Shown here one piece after another: positions 26,105-32,658 of a DNA stretch of 32,658 nt. The stretch spans positions 14,347-47,004 of the forward strand of contig VBAT01000042.1 of NCBI GenBank assembly GCA_005884665.1. The letters run 5' to 3'. Under the pieces are notes generated by a model, which saw only the letters and a program-made list of their open reading frames with translations, ran no database searches and was not told the origin of the DNA. The first letter of the stretch is position 1; each line of letters begins with the position of its first letter. Source of the DNA: Bacteroidota bacterium. GTDB lineage: Bacteria; Bacteroidota; Bacteroidia; Chitinophagales; Chitinophagaceae. The position numbers were made by a program, and so were the translations under genes.

Positions 26105-27178
26105 TTAAACCCTATAACATACTGCATTTATATTCATGCCGGCTCCCACGGAAGCAAAAAGAACAATATCACCTTCTTTAATTTCATGTTCTGTCATTTC
26201 GCCCTGAAGGACCAGGTGATAAAGTGTGGGAATGGTTGCGACTGAACTATTGCCTAACCATTGTATGCTCATAGGCATGATCCCCGAAGGCGCTTCGGAC
26301 ACCCCATATAACCCGTATAGCCTTTTCACTATTTCTTCATCCATTTTTTCATTGGCCTGGTGAATTAAAATTTTCCTGACCTGCCTGATATCTATTCCTG
26401 CCTGGTCAAGACATGATTTCATGGCGAAGGGTACATGCTTCAATGCATACTCATAAACTTTTCTTCCCTTCATTTTGATATATAATGCAGCATTGTCATC
26501 GTCCGACCTATAGGACTTCCCCATATCAATATAATCAACCTCACCTGCGCTATGCGTTTGAGCGCTGGTGCCAAGAATGCCGGGACCTCCCTGCGGAGAA
26601 TTTTTGTATTCCAATACACATGCACCGGCACCATCAGCAAAGATCATACTGTCCCGGTCCGAAGTATCTATCACTCTTGACAATGTTTCGGCACCGATCA
26701 ACAGAACTTTTTTTGCCATACCTGCTTTGAACCAGGCATGAGATTGAATAAGGGAATGAACCCATCCCGGGCAACCAACCAAAACGTCGTATGCGATACA
26801 TTCAGGTCGCAGAATACCTAATATATGTTTTACCCTGCTTGCAAGCGTGGGGACATTCTGTGATTGAATACTGCCATAGGCTACGTCTCCAAAATTGTGT
26901 GCCACGACAATCTGGTCAAGCGTTTCCGGATCTATCCCGCTATTGAGAAGGGCTTGCCTGCCCGCTACTGCAGCAATGTCGGAGGTATTTATATCGGTTG
27001 GAGCATAGCGTCGTTCATTGATACCCGTAATTTTCCTGAATTTGTCGATAATGGATTTTGCCGGGTCGGTTAATGGGAGACCTTTTTCATCGAAAAATTT
27101 ATGTTGCTCGAAATCCTGATTTAGCTGAATTGTTTCGGGTATGCAGATGCCTGTCCCAGTGATGACTGAACTTAACAT
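26105..27178 (-). CDS. 3-oxoacyl-ACP synthase III-family (thiolase-fold) ketosynthase
   Basis: The enzyme condenses an acyl-CoA or acyl-ACP primer with an extender such as malonyl-ACP (family function; natural substrate unknown). The 357-residue protein has the FabH-like triad: Cys136 in LVGCPGWVHS, His273 in ILIHQANEKMD and Asn310 in QWLGNSSVAT. The N-terminal ITGTGICIPE, the ITGINERRYA region and the C-terminal FASVGAGMNINAVCYRV are also typical. It is longer than housekeeping FabH (about 320) and has no acpP, fabD or fabF neighbours. It is therefore more likely an accessory ketosynthase, as seen in secondary lipid, pigment or resorcinol pathways. It lies alone between unrelated genes. Confidence 0.9.
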   Translation of the reverse strand: MLSSVITGTGICIPETIQLNQDFEQHKFFDEKGLPLTDPAKSIIDKFRKITGINERRYAPTDINTSDIAAVAGRQALLNSGIDPETLDQIVVAHNFGDVAYGSIQSQNVPTLASRVKHILGILRPECIAYDVLVGCPGWVHSLIQSHAWFKAGMAKKVLLIGAETLSRVIDTSDRDSMIFADGAGACVLEYKNSPQGGPGILGTSAQTHSAGEVDYIDMGKSYRSDDDNAALYIKMKGRKVYEYALKHVPFAMKSCLDQAGIDIRQVRKILIHQANEKMDEEIVKRLYGLYGVSEAPSGIMPMSIQWLGNSSVATIPTLYHLVLQGEMTEHEIKEGDIVLFASVGAGMNINAVCYRV

Positions 27179-27356
27179 AGTTTCAAATCTTGTTTAACAT
27201 GATCATCCAGTTTCCTTATCCCGAAGATACGTCCCACGGCCGTAGAGTATGTTTTGAATGTAAACAAACCGGCAATCAATTTAAGATACAATTATTTTAC
27301 CAGAAATGAGAGGTTGCAGCCGGATTATGCGGTTTGCAAGGCTCCGGTTGTTTATT

Positions 27357-27395
27357 CGGTCAACAAAGGGATCCTGAACTAACTCCCGTTGACCG
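27357..27395. repeat. Long imperfect hairpin in the intergenic region
   Basis: CGGTCAAC (27357-27364) pairs with GTTGACCG (27388-27395). After a three-base bulge, GGGA (27368-27371) pairs with TCCC (27384-27387), giving 12 pairs around a 12-base loop. No T tract flanks it on either strand, so it is not a simple terminator. It lies between the AraC remnant and the ketosynthase. Confidence 0.5.
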
Positions 27396-27444
27396 CGATA
27401 TTTGAGTAAAAATTATGATTGAAAAATGATTTAAATTAACGATT

Positions 27445-27761
27445 TTAAAGAGATTCGATCTTGCTCCGGCTCCTCCATTCCTGTGGCGTTACATTATTCT
27501 CCTGCTTGAATACACGTGAAAAATAAGCGGGACCATTGTATCCGCAATCCAACGAAATATTAGCGATACTATTTTGAGGATCCTTCAGTAACTCCTTTGC
27601 CCTGTTGAGGCGGATCATTCGTATAAACTTGTTAGGACTGCAGCCGGTCAACGCCTCGAGCTTCCTGTGAAATTGCGAATGACTCATGAATATATATTTG
27701 CACAGTTGCTATCATTTTCCAATATGGAAGGATTTCCGGTTTCAATCTCAGGTATGTTCAT
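27445..27761 (-). pseudogene. Remnant of an AraC/XylS-type regulator (C-terminal HTH only)
   Basis: The last 80 residues form the AraC DNA-binding domain from its first HTH onward: MSHSQFHRKLEALTGCSPNK, then FIRMIRLNRAKELL, ANISLDCGYNGPAYFSRVFK and VTPQEWRSRS. The frame continues upstream as QLCKYIF, the expected text, but is then closed by TAG (27709-27711). Further upstream, another frame reads MNIPEIETGNPSILENDSN, which looks like the linker that precedes HTH domains in HTCS or response-regulator proteins. An internal deletion with a frameshift therefore separates linker and HTH, and no sensor or receiver part is left. The wording is close to HTCS tails, so it was probably once the end of a PUL regulator. 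Function is likely lost. Confidence 0.7.
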
Positions 27762-27946
27762 GGTGACTAATTTAATCACCTAAGTTACTTTGAAAGATCG
27801 GCGCGAGCCCGGAGTATCCGGCATCTCGCATCCAAACCGTAGTGTCCAAATCAACCCGCTATAAAGTCCATTTAGCACCCCTGCCGGGTAGAATTTAGAC
27901 AATAGCTTTGGTCTGGTAATATTTTCAAAATCAAAAATTGTGAAAC
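27762..27946. other. Intergenic DNA with one dispersed-repeat fragment
   Basis: No gene seen. CCCGGAGTATCCGGCATCT (27808-27826) matches 16 of 19 bases of a segment at 18547-18565. The stretch next to the SRPBCC gene is AT-rich and probably holds its promoter. Confidence 0.35.
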
Positions 27947-28393
27947 ATGAAAACATCAGATTTTACAGTAACCCTGCTGGTAGACGAAACCCCTGAAGAA
28001 GTGTTCAACGCCATCATCAACGTTCGTGGATGGTGGACTGGACAGCCCGGGGTTGAAGGCAACACTGAAAAACTTAATGACGAGTTTACTTATCGTTATA
28101 AAGACATTCATTACAGCAAGCAGAAGGTGACCGAATTAGTTCCGGGAAAAAAAGTTGTTTGGCTCATCACGGACAGCCAACTTAATTTTACTAAAGTCAA
28201 AGACGAATGGACCGGTACTAAGATCAGTTTTGACATTTCTGGAAAAGATAACAAAACGCAGGTTCGCTTTACTCATATTGGGCTGGATCCCGGGATTGAA
28301 TGTTATCATGATTGTTCAAACGCGTGGAGTTCCTATATTAACAGTAGCTTGCGGAACTTCATTACAAAAGACAAAGCAGAGATTAATTTATAA
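27947..28393 (+). CDS. SRPBCC/AHSA1-like domain protein (first of a pair)
   Basis: A single SRPBCC (START-like) fold of 148 residues, a cavity protein that binds hydrophobic ligands or client proteins. It begins TSDFTVTLLVDETPEEVFNA, with IINVRGWWTGQPGVEG, the middle strand block YSKQKVTELVPGKKVVWLI and the C-terminal helix (HDCSNAWSSYINSSLRNFI). The WW motif near the N-terminus and the final helix are as in AHSA1-type proteins. It has no signal peptide. It is followed 33 bases later by a second SRPBCC gene of equal length and order, a likely two-gene operon from an old duplication. Ligand unknown. Confidence 0.88.
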   Translation: MKTSDFTVTLLVDETPEEVFNAIINVRGWWTGQPGVEGNTEKLNDEFTYRYKDIHYSKQKVTELVPGKKVVWLITDSQLNFTKVKDEWTGTKISFDISGKDNKTQVRFTHIGLDPGIECYHDCSNAWSSYINSSLRNFITKDKAEINL

Positions 28394-28426
28394 CCAGGAA
28401 TACATTTTTTAAAAAAAAGTAATAGT

Positions 28427-28885
28427 ATGGCTGACATTATACATCGTATCGGGATCAAGTCACCGGCTGCCCAGGTTTATAAGGCATTATCAACCATAAA
28501 AGGCCTTTCGAATTGGTGGACGGAAGAGGTTGAAGGTGATGAAAAGATCGGGGGAAAGATCAAATTCACTTTTCGATCTGATAACGGAGAAGTAAAAGGA
28601 TCGATGGCCATGGAGGTGCAGGAACTCAGTCCGGGCAAAGTTGTTCGGTGGACCTGCGTCGACGGGCCCGAAGAATGGATTGGAACCAGCGTTACTTTTG
28701 ATTTGTCACAACAGGACGATCAGACAATTATTATTTTCGGTCATCGAAACTGGCGTGAGGCCGTTGAGTTTATGGCTCACTGCAGCATGAAGTGGGCAGT
28801 GTTTCTTTTAAGTCTCCGCGAGTATGTGGAACAAGGAAAGGGCAGGCCCTCGCCTCATGATCTGAAGATCGATAACTGGAATTAG
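28427..28885 (+). CDS. SRPBCC/AHSA1-like domain protein (second of a pair)
   Basis: 152 residues with the same fold as its upstream neighbour: HRIGIKSPAAQVYKALSTIK, GLSNWWTEEVEGDEKIGG, VQELSPGKVVRWTCVDGPEE, then WIGTSVTFDLS. The C-terminal helix (MAHCSMKWAVFLLSLREYVE) is in the usual place and is followed by GKGRPSPHDLKI, a tail often seen in cytosolic SRPBCC proteins of the AHSA1 group. Similarity to the first copy is low, so the duplication is ancient or the genes were recruited separately. Its TAG stop interlocks with the TAA stop of the convergent gene, leaving no room for a terminator. Confidence 0.9.
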   Translation: MADIIHRIGIKSPAAQVYKALSTIKGLSNWWTEEVEGDEKIGGKIKFTFRSDNGEVKGSMAMEVQELSPGKVVRWTCVDGPEEWIGTSVTFDLSQQDDQTIIIFGHRNWREAVEFMAHCSMKWAVFLLSLREYVEQGKGRPSPHDLKIDNWN

Positions 28886-29244
28886 TGCAAATCATTTTCG
28901 GTCGGCCATTCAGCTGAAATTGCCTCTTTCTCAAATGGGATTTCATCGTATTTGTGAAACAGGGAATAACCGATGTACCGTTCCAAAAAGCCCAGGATGC
29001 CATATTCTTTGTATTGCCGTACATGCGTCAATTCATGCCGAACCCACCACGGTTGGGCGTAAAATTCATCTTTGGTACAATTGACAAAAACTGTTCTACC
29101 AAATGTGATCGCATATTTGCCTTTATACCCAATCAACCCGCTGATCATTTTGGCTATTTTGCTGTTTTCGACAACCCTGATTTTTTGTGAATGAGAGCTG
29201 GTGGTAAGAAGGAGAAATAAGAAGACGAATACAATTTTCTGCAT
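28882..29244 (-). CDS. Small secreted HExxH protein, putative metallopeptidase
   Basis: The 120-residue protein has a signal peptide (about 1-20, ending SSHSQ). A zinc-binding HExxH motif is present as His70-Glu71-Leu72-Thr73-His74 in WWVRHELTHVRQY. A downstream FEKEA (about 104-108) could supply the third ligand. The text around the motif (DEFYAQPWWVRHELTHVRQY) resembles the minimal DUF4157-like metal sites that occur in toxin-associated and envelope proteins. At this length only the bare catalytic core fits, so peptidase activity is unproven. It overlaps the SRPBCC gene tail to tail by four bases. A strong palindrome lies 13 bases upstream of its start. Confidence 0.8.
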   Translation of the reverse strand: MQKIVFVFLFLLLTTSSHSQKIRVVENSKIAKMISGLIGYKGKYAITFGRTVFVNCTKDEFYAQPWWVRHELTHVRQYKEYGILGFLERYIGYSLFHKYDEIPFEKEAISAEWPTENDLH

Positions 29245-29256
29245 AAAGGTGGCGAG

Positions 29257-29381
29257 TATGTTTAAACCCCGTAAACATAGCGAATTAAGTTTTAAATTAT
29301 TTATAAAGCCAAAACAAAAGAACTTCCAAACGAATGACAGTGTGACACTGATATTTTAAGGCCCATGGTGAAACGGTCACC
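29257..29381. promoter_or_regulatory. Cluster of palindromes between divergent genes
   Basis: TATGTTTA (29257-29264) and TAAACATA (29272-29279) are a perfect 8-base inverted repeat with a 7-base spacer, just upstream of the minus-strand HExxH gene. CAGTGTGACACTG (29338-29350) is a perfect odd palindrome, and GGTGA (29367-29371) with TCACC (29377-29381) is a further inverted pair. These may be operators for the divergent HExxH and ClC genes; no regulator is known. Confidence 0.45.
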
Positions 29382-29483
29382 TCGACTATCTAATGGTATT
29401 TTCATCTTTGTAAGATTAATACGTGCTGGTTTCGTTTAATTTTGCAGCCTGTAGCAGGTGATCTTATTACTCAACGTGGCAAG

Positions 29484-30866
29484 ATGTTAAAATCCATACG
29501 AAAACAACTCAAGGCAATTTTTGACAATATCCGTAATGAAAGACTGAAAAACAATTTTCTACAGGCTATACCTTTTTGGATCGCCTCTTTAATTACGGGT
29601 CTAATTGCAGTGCTCTATGCCAAAATGTTTGCTTATGCTGAGAAAGGGAGTTCTTACATCTTTCATCACCGTGCCTGGCTGTTGTTTATCGTTACACCAG
29701 TTTGCTTCCTGATCGCGCGGTGGTTGATTATAAAGTTTTCCCCTTATGCAAGAGGAAGCGGTATTCCACAGGTGATGGCGTCTATCGAGCTGGCTACACC
29801 ACGTTATATCGATAAAGTAAATAAGTTATTAAATGTCCGGGTCATTGTCGTAAAGATGATTTCCAGTCTCGTGGTAATCTTTGGCGGAGGAGTGATAGGA
29901 AGAGAAGGTCCCACTATACAAATTGCAGGTTCTGTGTTTCATACGGTGAACAGGCTATTACCTGCCTGGTGGCCAAAAATTTCAAAGAAGAACATGATCA
30001 TGACCGGCGCTGCTGCCGGTCTTGCCGCAGCCTTTAATACTCCGCTGGGAGGAATTGTGTTCGCGGTTGAAGAGTTAACTAAAACGCATATCAGTTATTT
30101 TAAAACCGCCCTTTTTACAGCGATTATTATTGCCGGGTTGACCGCGCAGGCATTGTTAGGTCCCTACCTGTATCTTGGCTATCCAAATATAAGCGGCCTG
30201 TCTTCCTATATTTTTGTATGGGTAATTGTAATCGCAGCTGTGGCAGGACTTGCAGGCAGTACAATGGCAAAATGCATACTCGCTTTGATGCGTTGGAAGT
30301 CCTCGTTTAAATTCAATTGGCAGCACATATTGTATATCCTGGTCTGCTCGCTTTGTCTAGTGACTTTAGGTTATTTCATTGATGCTTCGATCTTCGGTTC
30401 GGGTAAGGGGTTAATGGCGCATTCACTGTTTACAAATGAAAAGTATAGTGCGGTGCAGGAACCATTATTGAGAATAGCAGGCCCCATACTGTCTTTTACA
30501 ACAGGCGCCGCAGGGGGCGTTTTTGCGCCAGCTCTGGGATGCGGAGCCAGCATCGGCTCCTATATGTCGGGATTACTTCATCTTTCTAACGCTGATTCCA
30601 ATATTATAATCTTATCAGGTATGGTCGCCTTCCTGACGGGGGTAACAAGATCTCCATTTACTTCCGCTATCCTTGTATTGGAAATGACGGACCGCCATAA
30701 TGTTATTTTTCATCTGATGATAGCTGGTATGACTGCAAGTCTTGTTTCAATGTTAATAGATCGCCATTCTTTTTACGATCGCCTCAAGGTGCAGTATATA
30801 CATGAATTGCACCAACAACCCTTTAACAGTCCGAAAGAGAATACAACTAAAGAAACAATCGACTGA
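29484..30866 (+). CDS. ClC-family chloride channel or H+/Cl- antiporter
   Basis: This polytopic inner-membrane protein moves chloride. Numbered from the ATG at 29484 (460 residues), it shows the three ion-site signatures: GSGIPQ (about 91-96), GREGP (about 139-143) and GGVFAPALG (about 344-352). The external gating glutamate is the Glu of GREGP (141). The internal pair EE at about 196-197 (GIVFAVEELTK) matches the proton-glutamate region of E. coli ClC-ec1, and a Tyr near the C-terminus (HSFYDRL) matches its central Tyr. Both glutamates present point to an H+/Cl- exchanger rather than a channel. No CBS domains follow. A longer reading from TTG 29442 adds 14 residues and is less likely. Confidence 0.93.
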   Translation: MLKSIRKQLKAIFDNIRNERLKNNFLQAIPFWIASLITGLIAVLYAKMFAYAEKGSSYIFHHRAWLLFIVTPVCFLIARWLIIKFSPYARGSGIPQVMASIELATPRYIDKVNKLLNVRVIVVKMISSLVVIFGGGVIGREGPTIQIAGSVFHTVNRLLPAWWPKISKKNMIMTGAAAGLAAAFNTPLGGIVFAVEELTKTHISYFKTALFTAIIIAGLTAQALLGPYLYLGYPNISGLSSYIFVWVIVIAAVAGLAGSTMAKCILALMRWKSSFKFNWQHILYILVCSLCLVTLGYFIDASIFGSGKGLMAHSLFTNEKYSAVQEPLLRIAGPILSFTTGAAGGVFAPALGCGASIGSYMSGLLHLSNADSNIIILSGMVAFLTGVTRSPFTSAILVLEMTDRHNVIFHLMIAGMTASLVSMLIDRHSFYDRLKVQYIHELHQQPFNSPKENTTKETID

Positions 30867-30896
30867 AGACAGGGTGCCCGGTCGGTTAAACATAAT

Positions 30897-30929
30897 AAAA
30901 AAAATGCTGGGCAGTCTGCTCTGCCCAGC
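30897..30929 (-). terminator. Rho-independent terminator of the TPR gene
   Basis: On the minus strand, GCTGGGCAG (30929-30921) and CTGCCCAGC (30914-30906) form a perfect 9-base-pair stem around a 6-base loop. Eight T follow on that strand (30904-30897). It lies 60 bases past the TPR stop codon. The plus strand has no T tract after the stem, so it does not clearly serve the ClC gene. Confidence 0.9.
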
Positions 30930-30988
30930 TTCGCAATAAAACTTACCCAAAATGAAAAAAACTATGCTAGTTAAAAAATTTGTGCCGG

Positions 30989-32623
30989 CTAGTTGCTGCC
31001 TTCTTTATTGCTGCCCTCTTTCCTTTTCGCACTGGCTTCCAGGATAGGGATGAATTTTTTCGCATTTACATTTTCGGGATCTATTTGCAATATCTTATCG
31101 AAATACTCGATGGCTTTTTCATAGTCTTTTAAAGTATTGGCCTCATAGGTTGCTAAATAACCATAAGCTTCCACTACCCATTTTTTATCTGTTTCTGAAA
31201 GAGAATCTGTGCCCACAACCTCAATCAATTTGTTGTAATGAGGAATGGCGAGACCCGCAGTCATTCCGGAATCGATGACTGCGTTAGTACGTGCCCGCCA
31301 ATAATACCCGAACCCCTGGTTCGGGTATTTCATAGTGTACAGTCCAAACACAGAGTCGGCCAGCAAATAGTTTTCCGACCGGTACGCTGCAATGCCCCAA
31401 TTGAAAAGATCGACATTGCTTGCCTGGCCATTGGTGGAATAATATTGGCCCAACCATTTGGCTTGAGCCATATAATCTTTCTTCTTCCCCGAAAGGCTGG
31501 CCAGGTGTTTATAATACTGGTACAATAGTGTTGAATCGTTAGAGGCCTTCGCCGCTTTCTGGTAGTAGGCGATCGCTGAATCGGCATTATCAGCAGCGCT
31601 ATATAATTGCGCCATGGTTTCAAAATCCTTTGCAATAAAGTTGCTGTCTTGCCCAAACCGGAAATACTGGCCCATATAATCGACAGCATTCAGCGTATCG
31701 CCGGACTCTGCATAGCTGTAGGCTATCAGTTTATAGATCCTTGGCTGTACATTATGTCCTTCTTTGCTTACCAGCTGCCTGGCACTGGCAATAGCTTCCG
31801 TATAATTTTTATTGAGATATAAAAGATCCGCATATGAATAGTCTTGCTGGGTCGTTTTATCGGACAGTGCAGCATATTGACGGAAATACTGCATGGCTTT
31901 TTCAGCATCCGGTTTTGTATAAACATGGTAGTTATAAAGTTCATAATAGGCAGGACCAAAGTTTTTATCCGCTTCTATGGCCTTGTTAAAATGGCTGAGA
32001 TACAGGTCAGCATTTTTCTGGGAAAGAAAAATATCACCGAGATAATAATAAGCTTCCGCAAGACCCGGGTCCTTTTCAATGGCCGTTGAGTATGATTTAA
32101 AAGCTTCACTGCCGTTGTGCATTTTGCGATATATATTTCCCTGCAATACATAAAGTGAATTATTCCGCTTGTCTTTTTTCATGGCCCTGTGAACCAGATC
32201 CAGCGCATAATTCATATCACCATTTTCGGATAGAGTCTCCATATCGGCGACAGCCGCGGGAATAGCGGGGTCCCGGGATATATCGATCGCTTTATCAAAA
32301 TACCACCGGCTGCTGTCTGGCCGGTTATTCACCAGCGAAATTGTACCCTTTGCAATTAAAAAGAACGGCTCTGAGCTCAAGGAAGCCGGGGCGAATGACA
32401 GCGAATCCCCGGCTTTTTGAATTTTGTTTTCCAACAGGTACGTTTTGGTTAACAGTAACCAGGCCTCGGCATCCAAAGGTTGTTGCCCAAGATAACCATG
32501 GAGGATGCTTTCCGCCGAGGCGTATCGATGATAGTATATATTTTTTTTGGCTTCTTGCACCGGTTGAGCATACGATGTAACCAGTAGCGACTGTAAGAGA
32601 AAAAACGGTAGGAGCCTTTTCAT
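30989..32623 (-). CDS. Secreted tetratricopeptide-repeat protein
   Basis: 544 residues with a signal peptide (about 1-19, LLVTSYAQ) and then repeated TPR helices over nearly the whole length. Examples are AEAWLLLTKTYLLENKIQKA, SLYVLQGNIYRKMHNGSEAF, AEAYYYLGDIFLSQKNADLY, FGPAYYELYNYHVYTKPDAE and the last repeat DYEKAIEYFDKILQIDPENV. It is probably a periplasmic scaffold for protein-protein contact. The C-terminus has a short repeated tail, KEGSNKEGSN. The N-terminal start is inside the window, 35 bases from its edge. Partners are unknown. A strong terminator follows the gene, so it is the end of its transcription unit. Confidence 0.92.
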   Translation of the reverse strand: MKRLLPFFLLQSLLVTSYAQPVQEAKKNIYYHRYASAESILHGYLGQQPLDAEAWLLLTKTYLLENKIQKAGDSLSFAPASLSSEPFFLIAKGTISLVNNRPDSSRWYFDKAIDISRDPAIPAAVADMETLSENGDMNYALDLVHRAMKKDKRNNSLYVLQGNIYRKMHNGSEAFKSYSTAIEKDPGLAEAYYYLGDIFLSQKNADLYLSHFNKAIEADKNFGPAYYELYNYHVYTKPDAEKAMQYFRQYAALSDKTTQQDYSYADLLYLNKNYTEAIASARQLVSKEGHNVQPRIYKLIAYSYAESGDTLNAVDYMGQYFRFGQDSNFIAKDFETMAQLYSAADNADSAIAYYQKAAKASNDSTLLYQYYKHLASLSGKKKDYMAQAKWLGQYYSTNGQASNVDLFNWGIAAYRSENYLLADSVFGLYTMKYPNQGFGYYWRARTNAVIDSGMTAGLAIPHYNKLIEVVGTDSLSETDKKWVVEAYGYLATYEANTLKDYEKAIEYFDKILQIDPENVNAKKFIPILEASAKRKEGSNKEGSN

Positions 32624-32658
32624 TTCGGAAAAAAGAATTTTAGATGATTGAATAATTA

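Noticed and set aside
1..32658. CRISPR array, tRNA or rRNA gene, transposase, phage or toxin-antitoxin genes
   Set aside because: No regularly spaced direct repeats, cloverleaf or rRNA-like sequence, or recognisable mobile-element protein was seen anywhere in the window.

Overview
The window comes from a member of the Bacteroidota, most likely family Chitinophagaceae. The evidence is an adjacent SusC/SusD pair, a reg_prop/Y_Y_Y sensor kinase, several Bacteroidota-style lipoprotein signals, CRTAC1-like FG-GAP lipoproteins, start sites without clear Shine-Dalgarno sequences, and moderate GC content. The family placement is inference from gene style; no marker gene is present.

Positions 1-24,000 hold a polysaccharide utilization locus (PUL). 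On the minus strand are a response regulator cut by the window edge (1-260) and a periplasmic-sensor histidine kinase (272-3499). These look like a hybrid two-component system (HTCS) split into two genes. A 516-base divergent regulatory region with inverted repeats follows. Then, all on the plus strand, come susC (4016), susD (7120), a GH43 endo-arabinanase-like lipoprotein (8780), a GH51 arabinofuranosidase (10737), a second, larger GH51 (12598), a 1151-residue FG-GAP/ASPIC lipoprotein (14599), a small unknown gene (18147) and two tandem GH2 beta-galactosidase-like enzymes (18864, 21347). The enzyme set fits arabinose- and galactose-bearing side chains such as pectic arabinan or arabinogalactan. 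SusC/SusD would bind and import oligosaccharides, GH43 would cut the arabinan backbone, GH51 would release arabinose and GH2 would remove galactose. Substrate is inferred from families only.

Two decayed genes sit inside the PUL. At about 10328-10701 is the frameshifted C-terminal remnant of a second FG-GAP/CRTAC1 gene. At 12323-12595 is the N-terminal stub of a third GH51, frameshifted right after its conserved N-terminal motif. They suggest that the GH51 and FG-GAP genes were once present in more copies and are being lost.

From 24,000 to the end are ordinary accessory and household genes: an unknown 191-residue protein (minus), an RRM RNA-binding protein with a strong terminator, a leaderless fasciclin-domain protein, a 92-residue unknown, a KAS III-type ketosynthase (minus), the remnant of an AraC-type regulator (minus), two SRPBCC/AHSA1-like proteins, a small secreted HExxH protein (minus), a ClC-type chloride transporter and a secreted TPR protein (minus) with a clear terminator. 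Several intergenic stretches carry degenerate palindromic repeats. I see no tRNA, rRNA, CRISPR array, transposase or phage gene.
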